From Treponema sp. (lineage in GTDB: Bacteria; Spirochaetota; Spirochaetia; Treponematales; Treponemataceae), in the NCBI GenBank assembly GCA_016297415.1, contig JAEDGQ010000006.1:1-42602 (forward strand): 42,602 nucleotides of DNA, in the 5' to 3' direction. The number at the start of each line of letters is the position of its first letter. The stretch's first letter is position 1. Below are positions 33,956 through 41,950 of this stretch, piece by piece. A program made the translations under genes and the position numbers. The notes beneath the pieces were generated by a model that saw only the letters and a list, made by a program, of their open reading frames with translations, was not told the origin of the DNA and made no database searches.

Positions 33956-34054
33956 GGCGTTGCCCGCAAAGCGGGCCCGGGCTTCTCCAGGTTCCGCTGA
34001 CGCTTCATTGGACGCTGCGCTTACCAACGCTACGCGCCTTCCGTATCCCTAACG
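33950..34054. repeat. GC-rich treponemal-type intergenic repeat overlapping the avtA stop codon
   Basis: A 105-base GC-rich block bounded by a perfect 8-bp inverted repeat: CGTTAGGG (33950-33957) and CCCTAACG (34047-34054). Inside is a perfect hairpin GCCCGC-AAA-GCGGGC (33962-33976). The left terminal repeat contains avtA's TAG stop, so the end of the element supplies the gene's last bases. On the reverse strand it begins GCGTTAGGGATACGGA, a text I recall from intergenic regions of several Treponema genomes. No reading frame is supported in it. Confidence 0.65.
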
Positions 34055-34060
34055 CAAAAA

Positions 34061-34188
34061 GGGGCTGTCCAAAAAGTTCAACTTGCGGTGGTTGAGCCCT
34101 TCGACAGGCTCAGGAACCACTTGTCGAAACCATCATATTTAGTGCAATGGTCATTTCGACAGGTGGTCATTACTTATTGGACAGTCCC
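34061..34188. repeat. Palindromic intergenic repeat, copy B (expanded)
   Basis: Same family as copy A. Left arm GGGGCTGTCCAAAAAGT (34061-34077), right arm ACTTATTGGACAGTCCC (34172-34188), nearly complementary and flanked by A- and T-runs. It is about 40 bases longer than the others owing to an extra inner palindrome, GAGCC...GGCTC around 34094-34111, and added copies of TTCGACAGG. It lies between convergent avtA and the LolA-like gene and would end both transcripts. Confidence 0.8.
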
Positions 34189-34208
34189 TTTTCATTTTAA
34201 TTAATAGT

Positions 34209-34988
34209 TTATTTACCTGTGTTAAGGAAAACCTGTGTAAATACACGGTCCGGAATGGCTTTATCAAGAATGATTTTCTGGATTGTAATTCGAGTCTGGT
34301 GACCAGTCTGAACATTCTTCATGTTGTTTACCATTGGAATGTTGTATTCAGCACCTGTAGCTCCAGTTACTTTTTCCAGTTTTTCAACAGTAAGTACTTT
34401 GAGTAAAGCACCTTTTTTATCATAAAGTTCAGCATAAACAGGAACCCATGTTTCTTTGTCGATCCACTGAATGCGGTATCCGTACTGGCTGTCAGCAGGA
34501 TTTTTTGCAGTTGATTTTACAGCGTAGCAGTTATAACCGTTTTTGTTTTCTTCTTTAAGAAGTTCATGTGTATCAACATCAATATCACGTGTTGAAAGGT
34601 CATCGTAAGAAGCATCAGTACCCATAAATGATTTTGAACCTTCAGCAGTAGAAACACGGCGTGTAGAACGAAGATCTGGAAGATAGATGAATTTGTCATC
34701 TGGAGTTGAACCTTTGTTTTCCTGAAGGAGGAAGCGTGTATCTTTTACAGAAGCTGGTGACATAAATACCATTACAACAGCTTTAAGGTCATTTTTAGAA
34801 CGTCCGTATTCCCGAACCATACGAGTTTCTTTTGCACCATTTTTTTCAATAAGGTCCATCTGAACAGCACTCTGAGTAAAGGCCGGATCTTTTACATCAA
34901 GTGCTTTCTGAATAATTTCCCGTCCGTCAAGGGCAAAAAGAGAAGCTGTAAGAGTAAGAGTCATTAACGCAGTAATAAGTTTTTTCAT
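34209..34988 (-). CDS. LolA-like outer-membrane lipoprotein-sorting protein
   Basis: Exported 259-residue protein (signal peptide ending near ASLFALDG) of the LolA-like 'outer membrane lipoprotein-sorting' family that is regularly paired with RND/MMPL exporters. Family landmarks: MVFMSPASVKDTRFLL, DKFIYLPDLRSTRRV, SFMGTDASYDDL and 'IQWIDKETWVPVYAELYD'. The fold is a half-closed beta-barrel thought to carry a lipid or lipoprotein across the periplasm. It follows the RND gene on the same strand, separated by repeat copy C and a small leader hairpin, with AAGGAGA before the ATG. Cargo unknown. Confidence 0.9.
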   Translation of the reverse strand: MKKLITALMTLTLTASLFALDGREIIQKALDVKDPAFTQSAVQMDLIEKNGAKETRMVREYGRSKNDLKAVVMVFMSPASVKDTRFLLQENKGSTPDDKFIYLPDLRSTRRVSTAEGSKSFMGTDASYDDLSTRDIDVDTHELLKEENKNGYNCYAVKSTAKNPADSQYGYRIQWIDKETWVPVYAELYDKKGALLKVLTVEKLEKVTGATGAEYNIPMVNNMKNVQTGHQTRITIQKIILDKAIPDRVFTQVFLNTGK

Positions 34989-35016
34989 AGTAAATCTCCT
35001 TAAATATTTATTCTGC

Positions 35017-35030
35017 TGCCTTTTCAGGCA
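35017..35030 (-). promoter_or_regulatory. Leader hairpin ahead of the LolA-like gene
   Basis: On the minus strand the sequence TGCCT-GAAA-AGGCA (35030-35017) forms a perfect 5-bp stem with a GAAA tetraloop, a very stable loop type. It lies about 20 bases before the ribosome site of the LolA-like gene and downstream of repeat copy C. It could mark a processed or stabilised 5' end. No T-run follows, so it is not a terminator. Confidence 0.4.
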
Positions 35031-35054
35031 AAATAAACAGTTTTATATGGGGTA

Positions 35055-35133
35055 TGACCAATAAGTTTGCATTACGGTGGTTGAGTTTATCGAAACCACC
35101 ATATTTAGTGTAGCAGTCATTACTTATTGGTCA
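35055..35133. repeat. Palindromic intergenic repeat, copy C
   Basis: Perfect 12-bp outer arms TGACCAATAAGT (35055-35066) and ACTTATTGGTCA (35122-35133). The 57-base core (35058-35114) is identical to copy A, including the inner GGTGGTT/AACCACC hairpin. Unlike A and B it lies between two same-strand genes (RND exporter and LolA-like), where it may weaken read-through from one to the other. Confidence 0.85.
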
Positions 35134-35143
35134 TCTCCTTTTT

Positions 35144-38100
35144 TTATTCTTCTTCTGTTTCCCAGGCTTTTGGTTTTCCTTTGTGGAGGAAGTCAGGGTC
35201 AAACAGGTTGAAAAGACCTGGAATTACAGTCATGGCCAGGATAGAACTTGTAAGCATTACGATTGCAATCAGAATACCAATGTATCTGAGTACAACAAAC
35301 TTACTGAAGCACAGAACAAGGAATCCAAGACCAACGGCCAAAGCATTTGTAATAATACCGGCACCAGAAGAACGGAATGTTTCTCTTGTACAGTATTCAA
35401 GATTATCGCTGTCCTGACGGTGAGCTTTATATTCAGTCATAAAGTGAATTGTATAGTCGATTCCAACACCGATTGCAACAGAAGCAATAATACTTGTAAT
35501 AAGGTCAAGTTTAATTCCGTAGAATCCCATAACCATGTAGTTAAGGAAGATTGTAAATGCCAGTGGAATTATGCCAATAAGACCTGCCCAGCCGGATTTG
35601 AAGCTGATTGTTATGATGATGAATACAAGAATCAAAGACAGAAGCAGGGAAGTAAGCTGTGACGAAGCAACCATATCTGTCATAACAGTTTCCATTTCAC
35701 CATTACCAGTTGCTTCCATTGTGTAGCCGTCTGGAAGATGTACGCTGGCATATTCTTCAAATTTGCTGATCATTTCACCAACATCCTGTGTAGAGTTAGT
35801 CTTAATCTGAACCTGAAGACGGATTACAGTTGGAGTGTAGTTTGTCTGATCATCTGTAAAGCGTTCCATTGAATCGCCCAGCATCATTGTGTAGTTAGAA
35901 ATGATTCTGGCAAGTTCATCTCTTCTTGATTTCATGTATTTTTCCGGTTCGTAAGGAATCTCATAGAAAGCATATCCGTTGTAGTTCATTTCTTTCTGGA
36001 GTGTTCTTACAAAAGATTCAACAGTAGCTCTTCTTCCGCCGGCATGCTCATAAGCTTTGTTAATTACTTCCTGAACGTCTTTGCCAGTCATTATTTTGTT
36101 AAGCTTTTCTTCATAGGCAACATTAGGATCTGTAAATACTGTTTCTTCTTCAGTTTCTACAGTGGCAATATGGCCAGGTTCTTCTGCGAACAACTCATCG
36201 AAGTTTTCTAAGCCAAAGTCACCCAGCTCATCTTCAAAGCCAAGTTCATCTGAAGCATTTGGATTTGCAGCATCTCCCTTTGCACCTGGAGCATTCCATG
36301 TCTGGTTAATTCTCTTAATGGAGTCTGTGTATGAAACAGCTTTTCCAACCAGATCAAATTTGTCGCAGATCCATTTTTCCATTGTATCTACGGCTCTCAA
36401 TACTTCAGGATTAGTCATATCTGGTAAAGTACGGCTTTCATCCATCTTTTCAGCAGCCTTAGCCTTAAGTTCATCAATCTGAGCCTGTGTTGCTTCATCG
36501 ATTTCTTTTCCTGCGAATTTATCTTCCAGAGCCTGAGCCTGATCATAAAGTGCTTTTGCTTCAATCTTTGGTTTGTATGCTGGAGATTCAATCAGAAGGT
36601 AAACGGCATTTGTTCCGGCAAAATTTTCATTTACATAATTAATATCCTGACGCAGACGGCTGGCAGCAGGGAAGTAGTTTACCATTGAAGTATCAATTAC
36701 AAGTTTTGAAACACCCAGTACAGAGAAAACGATGATTACAATTGAGAAGATAATCATACGAGGTTTTGTACCGCACAATAAGTGATAAATGTTGTACAGT
36801 GTTGAACTAAGGCCTGGTTCTTCTGCCTTTTTAATTGTGTTAATGGCAGTTTCTTTCTGACAGTGATCAAGATTATTTTCAGTATTTGCCATGGCAAGTG
36901 CTGCTTTTTTAATTCTTGAGAATTCTACTTTTTCAAGCCGCCGCTTAACTTTTTTAGTCAGCTTTTCCATTCTCTTTGAACGTTTTCCGATGTTTTCAAT
37001 TTTCTTGAATGAAAGCAGGGCTGGAATAACTGTGATTGAAAGAATAAGGGAGAAGAAAATACCAGTAGCTGTAAAAATTGCAAAACCGAAAAGAGGCCGG
37101 ATTGGACTTGTAATGAGGGAAATAAATCCTACGATTGTTGTAATTGCAGAAAGAAAAACTGCATTCAATACATCATCAAGCCCTTCAATAATTGTTTCAA
37201 GATGGATTTCTTTAGTAAAAGATTTTCCTTCTTTTTCCAGTAAGGCACGTTTTTTATCAATTGCAATGTAGTAATGGGTAAGTACGTGAATACCGTATGC
37301 AGAACCACAACCGATAAGGGCAACAGGAATTACAGAAGAAATGAGAGAGAATTCCATTCCAGTAAGGGCCATAATTCCAACAGACCAGATTGTACTCATC
37401 AAAACTGTAATTAACGGAAGTATAGTTCCATCAAGAGTGCTGAAAGAGAAGTAGAGTGAGATAAGAACAACGAGAACTACAAGTGGAATAAGAACTGCAA
37501 GGTCAGAAATAAGGAAGGCCTTTGCATCTTCTGAAATTACAGGATCTCCATAAATCTTTACTTTCAGGTCTGTTCCTTCAATATTTTTCAATACGATAGA
37601 ACGGATTTCGCGAAGTGACTGCTGCTGAACGGCAAGTTCTGCCTTAGGGTTTACATTAAGAGCCAGCTGTGTAGCTTTACCGTCTTTTGAAATTACAACC
37701 AGGTCATACATGTCTTCCCAGGCTGCAAGACGTTCCTTTATAAGGTTCAAGTCATCATCTGTTACCGGAGAAGTAATATCGCTTTCGAGAATAGGGCAAA
37801 CGTTAATTGTTCCGTTGTCCCCTTCAATATAATCAATGTTTACAAGAGACTGGATGTTTGATGTTTCAGGAACATTTTCAAGTTCATAAGTAATGTTTCT
37901 GATTATTTCAACATATTCTTTTGTAAGAATTGATTCTCCAGGAGTTTCAAGAGAAACCCCGATACTAATCATTGAACCGAATTCTTCTTCAGTTCTGTTC
38001 AGACGCTGGTAAGCTTCATGTTTCTGTGGAAAAAACTGGCGGATTGAACTTTCAACTCTAATTGTAGAAAGAGGAATTGCCAGTAATACAGTAATAACAA

Positions 38101-38149
38101 TACTTACAGCCAGAATAAGCTTTGGATGTTTTAAAACTTTTTTAAGCAT
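35144..38149 (-). CDS. RND-superfamily (MMPL-type) exporter
   Basis: A 1001-residue inner-membrane protein with two homologous halves, each with one membrane helix, a large periplasmic domain and a block of five helices: half one helix near residues 10-28, then 215-375; half two starts near 465 and ends with the block at about 840-985. The motif 'GCGSAYGIHVLTHYY' in half one and 'GVGIDYTIHFMTEYK' in half two are the paired MMPL/RND core segments. An acidic periplasmic insert lies near 640-690. Two tandem ATGs exist; the second (38149) has better spacing (5 bases) from GGAGG. Paired with a LolA-like protein, which suggests lipid or lipoprotein transport. Confidence 0.92.
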   Translation of the reverse strand: MLKKVLKHPKLILAVSIVITVLLAIPLSTIRVESSIRQFFPQKHEAYQRLNRTEEEFGSMISIGVSLETPGESILTKEYVEIIRNITYELENVPETSNIQSLVNIDYIEGDNGTINVCPILESDITSPVTDDDLNLIKERLAAWEDMYDLVVISKDGKATQLALNVNPKAELAVQQQSLREIRSIVLKNIEGTDLKVKIYGDPVISEDAKAFLISDLAVLIPLVVLVVLISLYFSFSTLDGTILPLITVLMSTIWSVGIMALTGMEFSLISSVIPVALIGCGSAYGIHVLTHYYIAIDKKRALLEKEGKSFTKEIHLETIIEGLDDVLNAVFLSAITTIVGFISLITSPIRPLFGFAIFTATGIFFSLILSITVIPALLSFKKIENIGKRSKRMEKLTKKVKRRLEKVEFSRIKKAALAMANTENNLDHCQKETAINTIKKAEEPGLSSTLYNIYHLLCGTKPRMIIFSIVIIVFSVLGVSKLVIDTSMVNYFPAASRLRQDINYVNENFAGTNAVYLLIESPAYKPKIEAKALYDQAQALEDKFAGKEIDEATQAQIDELKAKAAEKMDESRTLPDMTNPEVLRAVDTMEKWICDKFDLVGKAVSYTDSIKRINQTWNAPGAKGDAANPNASDELGFEDELGDFGLENFDELFAEEPGHIATVETEEETVFTDPNVAYEEKLNKIMTGKDVQEVINKAYEHAGGRRATVESFVRTLQKEMNYNGYAFYEIPYEPEKYMKSRRDELARIISNYTMMLGDSMERFTDDQTNYTPTVIRLQVQIKTNSTQDVGEMISKFEEYASVHLPDGYTMEATGNGEMETVMTDMVASSQLTSLLLSLILVFIIITISFKSGWAGLIGIIPLAFTIFLNYMVMGFYGIKLDLITSIIASVAIGVGIDYTIHFMTEYKAHRQDSDNLEYCTRETFRSSGAGIITNALAVGLGFLVLCFSKFVVLRYIGILIAIVMLTSSILAMTVIPGLFNLFDPDFLHKGKPKAWETEEE

Positions 38150-38187
38150 CATTTCCTCCGTATAACTTGCATAATATTTTTTTTGGT

Positions 38188-38319
38188 GGTTTAATGTATT
38201 CGTTCAAAAGATTAAACCGATAAACCAAATATAAACATTAAATCCTGATTAGTCAATATTTTTGAACCAATCAGAGGTTATTTTTAATATAAAACAATTT
38301 TTTTAATTTAATGTATAAT
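38188..38319. promoter_or_regulatory. Divergent control region of the RND exporter and ArsR-type gene
   Basis: This 185-base gap contains a perfect 8-bp inverted repeat GGTTTAAT (38188-38195) / ATTAAACC (38211-38218); an inverted repeat CTGATT (38245-38250) / AATCAG (38269-38274); and the motif TTTAATGTAT at 38190-38199 and again at 38307-38316, with a partial inverted copy at 38242-38233. The last copy overlaps a consensus TATAAT (38314-38319), the likely -10 of the ArsR-type gene. These are candidate operators for autoregulation and control of the exporter. The minus-strand promoter is less clear (TATTAT, 38176-38171). Confidence 0.5.
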
Positions 38320-38337
38320 TAAGTTCAGGGAGTACTT

Positions 38338-38727
38338 ATGATAGATAAATCTAAAATGGAACAGGCTGCTTCGCTGTTTGAGCAGTGCAGTCCTCTTTTT
38401 ATGGCGCTTGGGGACAATGTAAGACAGAAATTAATTATGTTTCTTATGGAATCAGGTTTTGAAGGAATTAATGTAGGAAATCTTGCATCCAAAACTCATT
38501 TAAGCAGACCAGCTGTCAGTCATCACTTAAAGATATTAAAAGATGCGGGTGTCATTACTCTTGTTAAAAAAGGCACTGAAAGTTTTTATCATATCTGTCT
38601 TGGTGAAAAACTTCCTGCATTTCAGAAACTTATTTTTCAGATCGATTCCATCATTTCTGAATTAAACGAAGAAGAAAAGAAAATGCTTTTCAATGGAATC
38701 GAACAGAAAACTATTACAGGGTGCTAA
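38338..38727 (+). CDS. ArsR-family winged-helix transcription regulator
   Basis: A 129-residue dimeric-type DNA-binding protein. The winged helix spans about 20-95: 'RQKLIMFLMESG', recognition helix region THLSRPAVSHHLKILKDAG and wing VKKGTESFYHI. The metal-binding ELCVCDL box of ArsR/SmtB is absent (the corresponding helix reads NVGNLASKT), so a metal ligand is unlikely. It is divergent from the RND exporter and most simply controls it, and itself. AGGGAG precedes the ATG by 5 bases. Its last 4 bases overlap the convergent flavin-protein gene. Confidence 0.9.
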   Translation: MIDKSKMEQAASLFEQCSPLFMALGDNVRQKLIMFLMESGFEGINVGNLASKTHLSRPAVSHHLKILKDAGVITLVKKGTESFYHICLGEKLPAFQKLIFQIDSIISELNEEEKKMLFNGIEQKTITGC

Positions 38728-39185
38728 TTCTTTTTCCAGGCAGCAACAGCTTCTCCAAGAATCAGTTTTACTGTGCTTTCTTCCATAACTTTAATAAGCT
38801 TAAATTCAATGATTGCCTTTGAGTTTTCTGGAAGAATATTTACATCAATTGCAGAAGCTTTTGCTCCCTTAAGGTCAAACATCTTGAATTTATCTGCATC
38901 AGGATTGCTGACAGTTCCGCATTTTTCAATAAAATCAGCATTTTCATCTGACGGAACACAGATTGCAAATTCTTTTGTGCGTTCAACATTTGCTAGTGCC
39001 TGATGTGCAGGATCAGAACTGAAAAGTACTTTTGTTACAGGTTCGTAGTCATAAGTTGTAAACCATCCGTATGGTGTTACATTATACTGACCTTCATTTT
39101 TTCCTTTTGTACATACAAGAGCAACATTTGCTCCGTTAAGAAGTTCATAAGCCTTTATAAGGTCTACGCTTTCAAATCCCTTCAT
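38724..39185 (-). CDS. Flavin-reductase-like FMN-binding protein
   Basis: A 153-residue protein with the split-barrel pattern of flavin-reductase-like proteins: NVTPYGWFTTYDYEP and VLFSSDPAHQALANVERTKEFAICVP, then 'CGTVSNPDADKFKMF', which corresponds to the family's conserved C-G-x-x-S segment. The substrate cannot be predicted. AGAGG, 8 bases before the ATG, is built from the last codons of cca, so it is likely translated from the same mRNA. Converges on the ArsR-type gene with a 4-base overlap. Confidence 0.85.
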   Translation of the reverse strand: MKGFESVDLIKAYELLNGANVALVCTKGKNEGQYNVTPYGWFTTYDYEPVTKVLFSSDPAHQALANVERTKEFAICVPSDENADFIEKCGTVSNPDADKFKMFDLKGAKASAIDVNILPENSKAIIEFKLIKVMEESTVKLILGEAVAAWKKN

Positions 39186-39188
39186 TTC

Positions 39189-40604
39189 TTATACCTCTTT
39201 AATTTTTTCATTTATTTTTAATGCTACTTCAATTAGTTTTTCTTTATTGTTCATCTGGGGATCATCAAGAACGCACTGAAAAAGTTCGTTCAGAATGTAT
39301 CCCATTTTTTTACCTGGAGAAATTCCTGCAGCTATAAGATCCTTACCTTTTACGGCCATATCTTTTAAGCTTAATGCAGATTCTTCTTTAGTAATCTTTT
39401 CAATTCGTTTTTTCAGTTCAAGAAGGTTTCGGGCAGCAGGACTGTCTGCTTCAACTTTGATCTGGTGCATTCCATAAATATCAGCAAGCCGCAGGTCAAA
39501 TAAATCGTTGAAATTTTCCTTTCCGATTCTGATTATAAATCTTCTTACTGCTGCATCTGTCCAGCTTGATTCGTAGTAAAACATATGTTCTTTTACAAGA
39601 TGGCAGATTCTGTCAGTTTCTGCATTGGAGAATTTTAATCTGGTAAGAATTTCCCTGGATTTTTTTTCTGAATAAATTTCATGTTTCAGAAAGTGAATGA
39701 CTTCAACTTTTTTATTCTCCTGACCAGGAACCTTTTCCATTACGCATTTTCTTGTATCAAATTTTCCAAGATCATGGAAAAGGGCGGCTATTCGTACAAT
39801 TACATTGTTTTGTGGAGCTCCGTCGCAGGCGTAAAAGTTGTGATCAAGAATATCATATTCGTGGAAGCCCCTTGAATCAGCCTGTGTAACATTACGGCAG
39901 CAGGCTAGCTCCGGAATGAACATTGAAAGAACTCCCGTTTCTTCCATCAGTTTTAATCCCCTGGAAGGAAGTGGGCTTTTCATTATTTTTATAAATTCAT
40001 CACGAAACCGTTCCATGGAAATAGAACCAATCTTTTTTTGAATTTCCGGCCGGGAAATTTCTGAATATGTATATTTTTCTATACTAAAATTGAGCTGAGA
40101 AGCAAATCTTAAGGCTCTTACCGGTCTTAAACCGTCTTCCATAAAGCGTTCGTGAGGATTTCCTACTGTCCGGATAATTCTGTCTTTTATGTCTTTACGG
40201 CCTTCAAACGGATCTTTTATTGTTCCATCTTCAAGGCTTGCTGCAATTGCATTCATCGTAAAGTCTCTTCTGCTCAGATCATCTTCAATGGTTTTTGCAA
40301 AAACAACTTTGTCAGGGTGTCTTCCGTCAGAGTAGCCCTGATCAGCTCTGTAAGTTGTAACTTCAATTTCTTTCTGCAAAAAATGAACTGTAACTGTACC
40401 GTGGGCAATTCCCGTTGGAATAACTTTTTTAAAAATGCTCATAACCTGTTCTGGCTCAGCATTTGTTGTTACATCCCAGTCGTTAACAGCTTTCCCCAGA
40501 ATCATGTCTCTGACAGCACCACCTACAAGGTAAGCTTCAAAACCATGAGCCTTAAAAAGTTCATTCATTTTTTTTAATTCGTGAGGAATTGTAATTTTGT
40601 CCAT
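39189..40604 (-). CDS. cca: tRNA CCA-adding enzyme (with HD domain)
   Basis: Class II nucleotidyltransferase that builds or repairs the 3' CCA end of tRNA. 471 residues: GGAVRDMILGKAVNDWDVTT near 27-46 holds the G-G-x-x-R and DxD metal motifs, RRDFTMNAIA is the RRD motif, and 'RPVRALRFASQLNF' the nucleotide-selecting region. An HD domain follows (IAALFHDLGKFD). The tRNA-Thr gene in this window does not encode CCA, so such an enzyme is needed. Could be an A-adding partner of a split system, but the motif set fits CCA addition. ATG overlaps the stop of the upstream small membrane protein by one base. Confidence 0.93.
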   Translation of the reverse strand: MDKITIPHELKKMNELFKAHGFEAYLVGGAVRDMILGKAVNDWDVTTNAEPEQVMSIFKKVIPTGIAHGTVTVHFLQKEIEVTTYRADQGYSDGRHPDKVVFAKTIEDDLSRRDFTMNAIAASLEDGTIKDPFEGRKDIKDRIIRTVGNPHERFMEDGLRPVRALRFASQLNFSIEKYTYSEISRPEIQKKIGSISMERFRDEFIKIMKSPLPSRGLKLMEETGVLSMFIPELACCRNVTQADSRGFHEYDILDHNFYACDGAPQNNVIVRIAALFHDLGKFDTRKCVMEKVPGQENKKVEVIHFLKHEIYSEKKSREILTRLKFSNAETDRICHLVKEHMFYYESSWTDAAVRRFIIRIGKENFNDLFDLRLADIYGMHQIKVEADSPAARNLLELKKRIEKITKEESALSLKDMAVKGKDLIAAGISPGKKMGYILNELFQCVLDDPQMNNKEKLIEVALKINEKIKEV

Positions 40605-40999
40605 TAAAATGCTCCGGTTCCGTCAGACAGAATGATTACAGTATTTGTAAAAATACATACTCCCAGGGCAAATAAAAAAGCAGCGAAAAAAATTACCATG
40701 TGAATGAAAAAGTGTTTTTTTCTTTTTGAAATTCCGTAATAAAGACATTCAAATACTGCGGCTAGAGAAAAAATCATCATACCGATTGAAGTAAGGGAAG
40801 AAATTATTACTATAAGCCTCAGGTTTTCATCAAGAAAATTCTGAATATTTCCTGTAAAAAATAAAAGCAGCTGAGCAATAAGTACAAAAAGAAAGAAAAA
40901 AACACCTCGTCGTGTAAGGGACAAAATGAGGGGAAGACGGCGCAGGATTGTGAATCTGCTTAAGTCGTAGTTTTTTATTTTTTTCTTTATTTCGTTCAT
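40604..40999 (-). CDS. Small integral membrane protein, unknown
   Basis: 131 residues with a basic N-terminus (KKKIKNYDLSRFTILRR) and three clear hydrophobic segments (about 33-50, 62-85 and 98-125). I do not recognise the family. It is translationally coupled to cca by a TAATG overlap, heading a three-gene unit with cca and the flavin protein. A TATAAT on the minus strand (41027-41022) could be its -10. Confidence 0.7.
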   Translation of the reverse strand: MNEIKKKIKNYDLSRFTILRRLPLILSLTRRGVFFFLFVLIAQLLLFFTGNIQNFLDENLRLIVIISSLTSIGMMIFSLAAVFECLYYGISKRKKHFFIHMVIFFAAFLFALGVCIFTNTVIILSDGTGAF

Positions 41000-41094
41000 G
41001 CTTGCGTCAGTTGGTACTTTGATTATAATTATTCTGTCCTGTTTGAATATTAAATCTGATTCAGACTGTTTACATTATACTCTAAAGGTGATTT

Positions 41095-41925
41095 ATGAAA
41101 AAGGGTGTTATAAAAGCTTCAGTTATTACTGTTCTTGTTTCAGCTGCAGCACTTTATATTTTTATTGCCGGAACTGTCAGTCTTAAAGTTGATCCCGGTA
41201 AATATGGAGTTCTTGTTTCCAAAACCAGCGGAGTCCATGAAAAAATCATCCAGAATGGTGAATTTTCCTGGAACTGGAGATGTCTTATTCCCGGAAATAC
41301 AGAAGTAATTCAATTTTCAAAAGAAAGTTTCTGTGTTTCAAAAACTATAGAAAAAAGCCTTCCCTCAGCAGAAATCTATTCTTCCCTTATAAAAGGAAAT
41401 CCTGATTTTACTTATTATTTTGAGTATGACATTGTTCTGGAAGTTACTCCTTCTCAGCTAGTTGCACTTGTTAAAGAAGGAAAGGTTAGTGACCAGCAGC
41501 AGTTGAATGAATATATAAATAAACAGAGTGAAGAAATTGCCCTTGATATGAGTTTGTATATTGTTGAATCCAGCAGCGGAAAAATTATTTTTAAGTATGA
41601 TGGAAATCAAATTATTGAAGAACTTAAAATTCAGGACTCATATCCTGAAATGACAATTCGTTCAGTAACTGTAAAAAAATCTCAGGTTCCGGATGTTGAA
41701 CTTTATGGGCTTGCAAAAAAGACTATGGAAAAATTTCAGGCCCTTGTGGATGAACGCCTTGAAGAAGCAGCAAAACTTCATGCCGAACAGTTTATCGTAG
41801 ATGAAAGGGCTGTAAAAAAACTTGAAAAAATTGCTGACGTTCTCAAACAGAATCCGGAATTAAACCAGCTGCTTTCAAATGAAAGTGCTGCAGAAGTTCT
41901 TAAAGCCTTAAACGATTTTCAGTAA
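41095..41925 (+). CDS. Membrane-anchored SPFH/band-7-like protein
   Basis: 276 residues: one N-terminal membrane helix (about 8-27), then an SPFH-like start (VDPGKYGVLVSKTSGVHEK, 'LIPGNTEVIQF') and mixed alpha/beta domain to about 200, ending with a charged helical segment (about 205-275) suited to oligomerisation. SPFH proteins form membrane microdomain scaffolds; this one lacks the long Ala/Glu-rich tail of flotillins. AAAGGTGA precedes the ATG by 6 bases. A TATACT (41076-41081) is a possible -10. The assignment rests on the N-terminal pattern and is moderate. Confidence 0.6.
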   Translation: MKKGVIKASVITVLVSAAALYIFIAGTVSLKVDPGKYGVLVSKTSGVHEKIIQNGEFSWNWRCLIPGNTEVIQFSKESFCVSKTIEKSLPSAEIYSSLIKGNPDFTYYFEYDIVLEVTPSQLVALVKEGKVSDQQQLNEYINKQSEEIALDMSLYIVESSSGKIIFKYDGNQIIEELKIQDSYPEMTIRSVTVKKSQVPDVELYGLAKKTMEKFQALVDERLEEAAKLHAEQFIVDERAVKKLEKIADVLKQNPELNQLLSNESAAEVLKALNDFQ

Positions 41926-41950
41926 AATAAATAAAAGGAGTTAAAAAAAA

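Noticed and set aside
33753..34052. Open frame running out of avtA through the GC-rich repeat
   Set aside because: It is out of frame with avtA, has Arg/Ala-rich composition from the GC element, and no ribosome site.
36162..37271. Plus-strand open frames opposite the RND exporter gene
   Set aside because: They are antisense to a well-supported gene, have low-complexity Ser/Ile-rich translations and no ribosome sites or family motifs.
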